DNA from: Silene conica
Taxonomy: Eukaryota > Streptophyta > Magnoliopsida > Caryophyllales > Caryophyllaceae
Length of the DNA stretch: 64,000 nt
Assembly: GCA_029255685.2 (NCBI GenBank)
Contig: CM055315.2
Span: forward strand, 51,551,358 to 51,615,357
Direction of reading: 5' to 3'
How positions within the stretch are numbered: the first letter of the stretch is position 1; each line of letters opens with the position of its first letter. Positions 56,598 to 64,000 of the stretch are shown here, piece by piece. The notes under the pieces were generated by a model that worked only from the letters and a program-made list of their open reading frames with translations, searched no databases and was not told the DNA's origin. The position numbers and the translations under genes were made by a program.

Positions 56598-59500
56598 ATG
56601 CCTCCGCGAAGAGACAATGCCGCAAACATCACTCAAGAAGAGTTAGACCGATTACTAGCTGAGAATGCGGCTCTAAAGGCCAAACGTATGGACTCCGCTA
56701 AGATGAGCACGATAATCGCGAGGCATCAACCTACCCAATTCACCGGGGAGGGGGAACCTCATTTGCCGGGAGCCTGGTGCAGAGAATTCACTAATCTATT
56801 CGAGTTGGTGGATTGCCCCGAAGAACTGAGGGTTGACCAAGCAGCCCACTATATGCGGGGACTGGCTGGAGACTGGTGGACCGGGAATAAGGGAGAGATC
56901 CGGGAAGCAGCTAGAGAGGATGGGACCGAGTTTGTGGCTTGGGTAGCATTCAAGAGGATTTTGTACGAGGTGTTTCTACCAGAGTTTCAAAAGAGTAAGT
57001 TGAGGGAGGAGTTCGATACATTCAAGATGTCGGAGGACATGACTGTAGAGGCTTACTACAGGAAATTCATCCAGTTGGCGAACTATGTGGAAGACATGGG
57101 TTTCGACGATGCCATGCTAGCAATGAAATTTGAGAGAGGGTTATCAATCGCCATCAAGAAGAGACTGATTGCAGCTCCGCCCACCACAGTCCCTGACATC
57201 TATTTAAGGGCTGGGGCGGCGGAGAGGCTTTCGGATATGATCAAAGAGGACAAGAAGTCCAAGTCAGAAAAGAGGAAGGCTGAATCAGTAACTGAGGGTT
57301 CAGGATCAAAAAAGCAAAGTAATAACAAGTACAGTGGGTATTTCGGGAGTAGTGCCTCTGGTGGTGGGAGGAATCAGAGTGGGGGCAACTTCAGGAGTGG
57401 AGGTTCCGGCAGTGGTTCCGTGGGAATAGTTTGCTTCGGCTGTGGGAAGACGGGACACAAGCAGGCGGTGTGTCGTTCATCGGGATGAAGTCAGTCCGGG
57501 GGCTATAGTACACCTACATCCGGATACCAGGGATCTCGCACTCAGTCCTATGGTGGCAGTGGCTATCGCACACCCACGACAAACTATGGTGGGGGTGCGA
57601 AGTCGGGAGGCAGCAGCAACTATCAGAGGAACTACAACAACAATCAGAACCGTTCATACCGGAATCAGTACAATGAGAGTGGGAACAATCACAAGGCGGG
57701 AACGGAAGGAAATCAGCAGGCTGGGATATCGTCTGCCAGCCAGAGTGGAGTCAAGTCCAGTGGCAAACTCTTTGCCATGGGAAAACAGGCAGCTCAGGAG
57801 GATGCTCATGTGGTTACTGGTACTTTTCTTGTAAACTCTAGACCTACCTTCGTACTTTTCGATTCCGATGCAACCCATTCTTTTGTGTCTAGAGAGCATG
57901 TTAGAGTTTTGGGACTTGAGAGGTTCGACTTAGTCGCGGACTCAGTGACCATACCCTCAGGGGAGTCAATCACCTGTAGTAGAGTTTATCGAAGTGTAAC
58001 CATCAAAATCGGGAAAGCAATTTTCTATTGTGACCTCATAGAATTTCCACTGGGGGGTTTTGAGGTGATCCTAGGGATGGATTGGTTGGGGAAGTATAGG
58101 GCTTTTATCGATTGCCACCAAAAGAAGATTTCCTTGAAGGGACCCATGGGAGTGAGGGTGACCTACAAGGGATATAGAGTCAAACCAAAAATCAAATTTA
58201 TATCTGTCAATACCCTGAAGTCTAGTTTGCGAAAAGGAGAGAGCCTAATCTTGTGCCAAATGTGGGATTGTGAGGCTGACACCCCCAAGACTAGTGAGAT
58301 ACCTGTGGTGCGGGAGTTTGAGGGAGTTTTTCGAGACGACGTTCCAGGGTTACCGCCGAGGAGGGAAGTGGAATTTTCCATTGACCTCAAACCAGGAGCG
58401 GGACCGATATCTAAATCACCATACCGTATGGGACCTAAAGAGATGGAGGAATTGAAGAAGCAGTTGGATGAACTAGCTGAAAAAGGGTTCATTCGACCCA
58501 GTGTGTCGCCCTGGGGTGCACCTGTTCTGTTTGTGAAGAAGAAGGATGGGAGTTTGAGGCTGTGCGTTGATTACAGAGAGCTGAACAATGTAACCATCAA
58601 GAACCGTTATCCTTTGCCGAGAATTGACGACTTGTTCGATCAGTTAAGTGGAGCTGGGGTTTTCTCCAAGATTGACTTGAGATCCGGGTACCATCAGTTG
58701 AGAATAAAGGAAGAAGATATTCCAAAAACCGCTTTCCGAACGAGGTATGGCCACTATGAATTTGTGGTTATGTCATTTGGATTGACTAATGCTCCAGCTG
58801 TGTTCATGGACTTGATGAATCGAGTTTTCAGCCTGTATCTGGACAAGTTTGTGGTGGTATTTATCGATGATATCCTTGTATATTCCAAGAATGCAGAAGA
58901 GCAAGAAGACCATTTGAGGAGGGTACTTCAGACCCTAGAGGAACATAAGCTCAATGCTAAGTTGAGTAAGTGTGAGTTCTGGTTGGAGAAAGTGGCGTTT
59001 CTCGGGCATGTGATTTCAAAGGAGGGAGTGTCTGTTGACCCTAGTAAGATCGAGGCTGTGACTAAGTGGCAAAGTCCGAAGAATGTGAGTGAGATTCGAA
59101 GTTTCCTTGGATTGGCGGGATATTACAGAAGATTCGTCAAAGATTTATCGAAGATTGCAAAGTCGTTGACGTCGTTAATGATGAAGGAGAACCGTTTTGT
59201 CTGGGATGAGGGCTGTGAGAAGGCCTTCCTGACTCTTAAGGAACGCCTGACGACAGCTCCTATCCTGGCCTTGCCAGTTAGAAGCGATAATTTCGAAGTA
59301 TATACCGACGCTTCGAAGCATGGGTTGGGTTGTGTGCTAATGCAGAATGGGAGAGTGATAACATATGCGTCTCGCCAGTTGAAGACCTACAAAGAGAATT
59401 ATCCGACTCATGATCTGGAATTGGGCGCAGTCGTGTTTGGACTTAAATTGTGGCGCCATTACCTTTATGGAGCCACTTTCAAAGTGTTTTCTGATCATAA

Positions 59501-61196
59501 GAGCCTGAAGTACATCTACACCCAGAAGGAGTTGAACATGAGGCAGAGAAGGTGGATAGAGTTAATCGGAGACTATGATATGCAGATTGTCTACCACGAG
59601 GGCAAGGCGAATGTGGTGACCGATGCCCTAAGTAGGAAGTCAGTGCATGCTTTGAGTTGTGCCAGATCGAGAGTGAGGTTGCATGACGAATTAAGAGAGA
59701 TGGGAATTTTTATGATCCGGAAAGGGGATGCCCTTGGTGATTTGACAGTGGAGCCTGAGCTGTATGGGGAGATTCGGGAATTGCAGAAGAGCGATGAGAG
59801 AATTCAAAAGTGGCGTTTAATGGTGGAAAATGGGGTTGGTGATGAGGCATCCAAGTTCAGTATTCATACCGACGGTAGTTTGAGATTCAGTGGGCGATGG
59901 TGTGTACCGAATGTTGAGGAGCTAAAGAAGAAGATCCTGACTGAAGCTCATGCTACTCCTTATTCTGTTCACCCAGGGGGTGATAAACTGTATAAGGACC
60001 TTAAGAAAACGTTTTGGTGGCCGAATATGAAGAAGGAGGTCGCAGAGTTTGTCTCGAGGTGTTTGACATGTCAACGAGTGAAAGGGGAGCATAAGAGAGC
60101 TCAAGGGAAGGTTCAGCCATTAGATGTACCAGAGTGGAAGTGGGAGAATATTTCGATGGACTTTATCGTGGGGTTGCCTCGGACTCAGAGAGGCAACAAC
60201 GTGATTTGGTTGATCGTGGATCGTTTGACTAAGTCAACTCACTTTATTCCCATGAAAGATACCTGGAGTAAAGCCGAGTTGGCCAAGTCATATGTTCAGA
60301 ATGTAGTCAAATTGCATGGCGTACCCAAGGACATTGTTTCAGAACGAGACTCGAGGTTTATATCCAGATTTTGGCAGGAGTTGCAGGCTGCTTTGGGTAC
60401 CCAGTTGAAGATGAGTACAGCTTTTCATCCGGCTACTGACGGTCAGACTGAGAGGACGATTCAGACCCTTGAGGATATGTTGAGAGCGTGCGTACTTGAG
60501 TTCAGAGGCACTTTTGAGGATCGACTGGGATTGATAGAGTTTTCGTATAACAACAGCTATCATGCCAGTATCGGAATGGCTCCTTTCGAGGCTTTGTATG
60601 GTAGGAAGTCTAGGAGTCCTGTGTGTTGGGACGATCGCGCTGATGTTGTGACTTTAGGGCCAGACATGATCCAGGAGATGGTGGAGCAGGTTCAGATTAT
60701 TCGACAAAAAATGAGGGCCTCCCAGGATCGACAAAAGAGTTATGCAGATCTGAAAAGGAGCGATATTTCATTCGAGGCCGGAGAGAAAGTTCTACTTAAA
60801 GTATCTCCAATGAAGGGCGTCATGAGATTGGGCAAGCGTGGAAAACTGAGTCAGAAGTTTATTGGACCGTTTGAGATTTTGGACAGAGTTGGGGAAGTGG
60901 CATACCGATTAGCTTTACCTCCAGCTCTATCCAAGGTCCACAACGTGTTCCATGTCTCGCAGTTGAGGAAGTATGTAAGTGATCCATCTAATGTACTTCA
61001 GCACGAGGTGATTGAGGTAGATGAGCAGTTGGCAAACATTGAGACTCCGAAAGAGATTTTGGACAGAAAGGTTCGGAAGACTCGCAATGGAGAGACATCC
61101 TTGGTGGAAGTCTTGTGGACAAATCACAATCAGGAAGAGGCTACGTGGGAGCCTGAGGCATCTATGAGGGAGCGTTACCCACATTTGTTTGATTGA
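56598..61196 (+). pseudogene. element D gag-pol-chromodomain polyprotein with one opal codon
   Basis: Start chosen at 56598 because MPPRRDNAANITQEELDRLL matches the start of C. One frame to TGA 61194, broken only by TGA 57486-57488, four codons after the CCHC knuckle (57432-57473); TGG-to-TGA is likely. The protease motif reads DSDAT (57861-57875) where DSGAT is expected, so the flap-facing Gly is lost. Reverse transcriptase has FIDD (58860-58871), but [11 protein letters not shown] carries Ser for the usual Pro. In integrase the residues are D 60159, E 60342 in place of the second Asp, and E 60450 (spacing as in B). The C-terminal part has a GPFEIL segment and a chromodomain-like [14 protein letters not shown]. 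Protease and integrase are probably inactive. Confidence 0.92.
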
Positions 61197-61373
61197 GGTA
61201 AGTTACGCGGACGTAAATTTCTTTTAAGGGGGGTGGAATGTGACATTCTGTGATTTAAATAAGTTTATGCAGATTGTTTTGTGATATTTGTGTTTCGAGT
61301 TCGTTTGAGTTGATTTTTTTGTCACTTAAGTATGATAGAACTTCGGGACGAAGTTCTTTTAAGGGGGAAAGAC
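61197..61373 (+). other. element D 3' region with two polypurine tracts
   Basis: GCGGACGTAAATTTCTTTTA then AGGGGGGTGGAA is followed by TGTGACATTCTG at 61239, which looks like an LTR start. After 135 bases a second, similar phrase (GGGACGAAGTTCTTTTAAGG then GGGAAAGAC) precedes the true LTR at 61374. Confidence 0.8.
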
Positions 61374-63739
61374 TGTAATACCTCGCATTTTGGGGCTTGT
61401 CGTGAATAAGCGATAGTGTTTTCTTTATAAAATCGTTCGTTAATAGGCTTACTTGCACTCGTTTTGTGCGAGATATTTTAGACTTAGGTGGGTTTCGAAA
61501 TGGGGATCTAGGTACCCTATATTAATATTGGTAGTATGGGGTTGCTAAGGATCGAACTTGGGACCTATTGAGTGCCTTGAGTGGGCCTCGATTAGTGTGC
61601 CAATGTTAGCCCACACGGAAATTCTCAGATCTATCACAAAACACCCTTCATGCCGCCATATATAGGATGTGTTTTCTTGACCTAAACCTTATTCAAAAAA
61701 CAGATCTAACCTCACCAAAACCTAGCCGCCACCTTAGGGAAGAAGAGAAACCAGTGCACGGTGGTTGTAAGCCGTCCTAAGACACCTCGATTTGGCCAAG
61801 AAGCTGGTATGATCACCACGACCACTGTAACGCTAGTTTTATGCATCGTTTTGTCGTTTGTTTAAGAGCAAAGTTACACATTATATTCTGGATGTTTTTA
61901 CATAATTTTATACTAGAATGTAGGGAGGTTATATATTGGTCATGGATGTGGTGTCGTGGTTGTTTGTACATGCTTTTCGAGGGTGTCAAACACGGTGGCA
62001 GGGAAGGGAGTAATACGTTTTCAATATTGTATGGTCTGATGCGTCTTTTTATAATCAGTTTTGTGTTAGTCGTATGTCTTTTGTTTTGGGTCTTTGGGTG
62101 TCGAATCAGGTGGTTCATGAGGGTTTCACGTGGTGGTGGTCTCAGGTTATGGTGGTGCTTAGTCATGGTGGTACAGGGCTGGTTGTCACGGGTGGTTATG
62201 GTGATGTTTTATGTCGAAGTCAGTTGTAGTGGTTGTTCAGGTGAGCGCATGGGTGTTTGGGGGTGGTAACGTTGAGGACTCGGGGGAGGTCAGTACAATG
62301 CTACCACCGTGTCTGGAGTCTGTTGTCCAAGGGTGGTCTGGATGGTGTCAGTTGGTGGTTGGGGTGGCAGGCTTTGCGTCAATGTGGGAGTTGAGTTGTG
62401 TGGTCAGAGTTGTTGGTGAGGAACCAGGCCTGATCCGGGCGCTGGTTCGACTCACCGGCGGCTGTCGGTCAGGTGGTTGGTAGTTGTGGTGGTAGAGGAC
62501 AGTCGGGGTATTGATGTCAGTGGCTGTCGGTGGTGGTTGGGCGTGTCTAGGTGGCGTGGTAGGGGCCTGATCACGAGGGTGTCGCGGGGAAAGGGCTGTT
62601 CGTGTGGTTTGTGTACTTCTTTTTATTCGTTTTTTTTTTATTTATTTTAGTGGTTTAATCTATTTAATCAAAACATAAATACATTTAACTAATTAAGGTA
62701 ATATTGTTATTAGTAGTTTTAAAATAATTGTTATTTATGGTTAATATAATTAATAATTATGGTGTAATATTTTATTTATGGTAATTTTTAATATGGGTCT
62801 TAATTAATATTTTGATTGATTTGAATTTCAAAACTAAAGTATCTATTTTTAGAAGTTACTATTTTTAGAAGTTGCTATATTTAGAAAGTTACTATTTTGG
62901 GTAACTCGGTTGTTGGGAAGCTTTCTAAATATAGGAAGTGTCTATAAATAGAATGTGTACACGTATTACGAGAATTAGGAAATTATTAATTTATATAATA
63001 CATATCTAGGTGGAAGTTTTCGTGTGGAGCACTTTTAGAACCAGTCGCGCAGTTATCTTATCTTCTGCAGTTTTGAGGTAGGGGAAACTACTGATATATG
63101 TTGATGTGTAAACCGTTCATAAATGATATCAAGCATGTTGTTATATATTATCATGTGATCATTATTATGTGCATTTATATCGTACTGCGATAACGATGAG
63201 GCGGAGATAATGGGTCTTGTGATTGGTGCGGAGATAATGGGTCTTGTGATTGGTGTGGAGATAATGGGTCTTGTGATTGGTGAGGAGATAATGGGTCTTG
63301 TGATTGGTGCGGAGATGATGGGTCTTGTGATTCGGAGTGGAGATGATCGATTTGCTATTTATAGTAATGTGGTTTGTTTATAGTTTTTCTCTACTCAACC
63401 TCGTGGTTGACCCTGTGTATTCGTGATCACCTGTGATGAACCAAATTATTGGGAAGCAGATTGACAGGTTTAAAGACTATGGGAGCTTAGGGAAGGGAGA
63501 AGCAAGGACCCGGACCTGCCTAGAGTCTAGATCACATGATAGCAGTTTATGAGTTGTACTTTTATTTTGATCAGAATAGTTTTATAATTCGGTTATGTAA
63601 AACATGTTTTGAGTTTAAATTTAACTTAAAGTACTGTTTATCTTCCTTTGTATCTACTGCCTCGGGAAACCGAGATGGTAACACCTTTATTTATCTGAGG
63701 AGTCCTAGTACAGGCCCTTAAATAAATGGGGGTGTTACA
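61374..63739 (+). repeat. element D 3' LTR
   Basis: 2366 bp, same ends, TATA candidates and 27-bp array as the 5' LTR. Confidence 0.95.
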
Positions 63740-64000
63740 TCGCTCTTCATCCTAGGCCACCAAAACTGGAGTTTCAAGTCATTATGCATCTTGTCACCTT
63801 CCGGATGAATAGAATACGGGGATAAATGAGCTTCATCTAGAAGCTTATTTCTTAATGCGGAAACATCAGGGACATCCAAACGGCCACAGAATCTGAGGTA
63901 ACCTCTAGCATCTACCTCGAAATCTTTCGCTTCACCACAGGCTATCTTAGCTTGGAACTTCTTAAAGGTCGCATCCTCGTCCAAATTATCTCGAATCTTG
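63740..64000 (-). pseudogene. element E pol, region before and within integrase zinc finger (runs off window)
   Basis: Minus strand from the right edge: DATFKKFQAKIACGEAKD, then DVSALRNKLLDEAHLSPYSI and FWWPRMKSDV, the segment between RNase H and the HHCC finger, very like the same part of B. It stops at the TCGCT target copy and continues at 53679. The RT, gag and 5' LTR of E should lie to the right of the window. Confidence 0.85.

Larger units (their letters stand above)
53680..63739 (+). mobile_element. Complete Ty3/gypsy element D (chromodomain type)
   Basis: LTRs at 53680-56044 and 61374-63739, TSD TCGCT on both sides (53675-53679 and 63740-63744). It is nested in element E, in the zinc finger of E's integrase. 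I count about 20-25 differences between LTRs by eye, so it looks older than copia and B. It is related to C in gag, pol and LTR ends. Confidence 0.95.

Overview
The window is a piece of a plant nuclear genome, most likely a eudicot. It consists almost entirely of nested transposable elements. The evidence is the set of plant-type families: Athila-type and chromodomain-bearing Ty3/gypsy elements, a Ty1/copia element with a tRNA-Met primer site, a plant L1-type LINE, a CACTA DNA transposon and a MITE. I see no host gene, tRNA, rRNA or CRISPR array, and nothing bacterial.

Layout. 1-6238: 3' part of an Athila-type element (Athila-1) whose single open frame joins gag and protease directly to an integrase C-terminal tail, followed by a long 3' UTR and the 3' LTR. 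6239-17783 (minus): an L1-type LINE, cut on the left by Athila-1 and split at 7342-15982 by a complete copia element (998-bp LTRs, TSD AAAAA). 17784-28732: Ty3/gypsy element C. Its left LTR is truncated where the LINE begins and carries a MITE (17952-18520). Its gag-pol is decayed, and a CACTA element (23944-26278, TSD AAT) sits in its 3' UTR. 28733-37899: a second Athila-type element (Athila-2: integrase, env-like ORF, 3' LTR), interrupted at 28932-31792 by a solo LTR F (TSD TTCGA). 37900-39255: unassigned, possibly an old LTR. 39256-49800: complete chromodomain Ty3/gypsy element B (LTRs of about 2.94 kb, TSD TTTCA). 50009-53679 and 63740-64000 (minus): element E, related to B. It is split at 53680-63739 by complete element D (LTRs of about 2.37 kb, TSD TCGCT).

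Inferred insertion order: C went into Athila-2, the LINE into the left LTR of C, and Athila-1 and copia into the LINE. On the other side D went into E. The outer halves of these brackets should lie beyond the left and right edges of the window.

The autonomous-type elements each encode gag (capsid, zinc knuckle), protease, reverse transcriptase, RNase H and integrase in one frame. Every such frame here carries at least one nonsense codon, although the LTR pairs of copia, B and D are nearly identical.

The most unusual signal is structural. The LTRs of F, B and E carry GC-rich hairpins, then an array of about ten stem-loops with a conserved loop and varying but still complementary arms. In F and B this array is bracketed by two copies of a box that can fold into a short stem capped by GTAA or GCAA (GNRA-type) tetraloops. 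Unrelated families in the same window each carry their own repeated palindromic word in LTR or UTR sequence.
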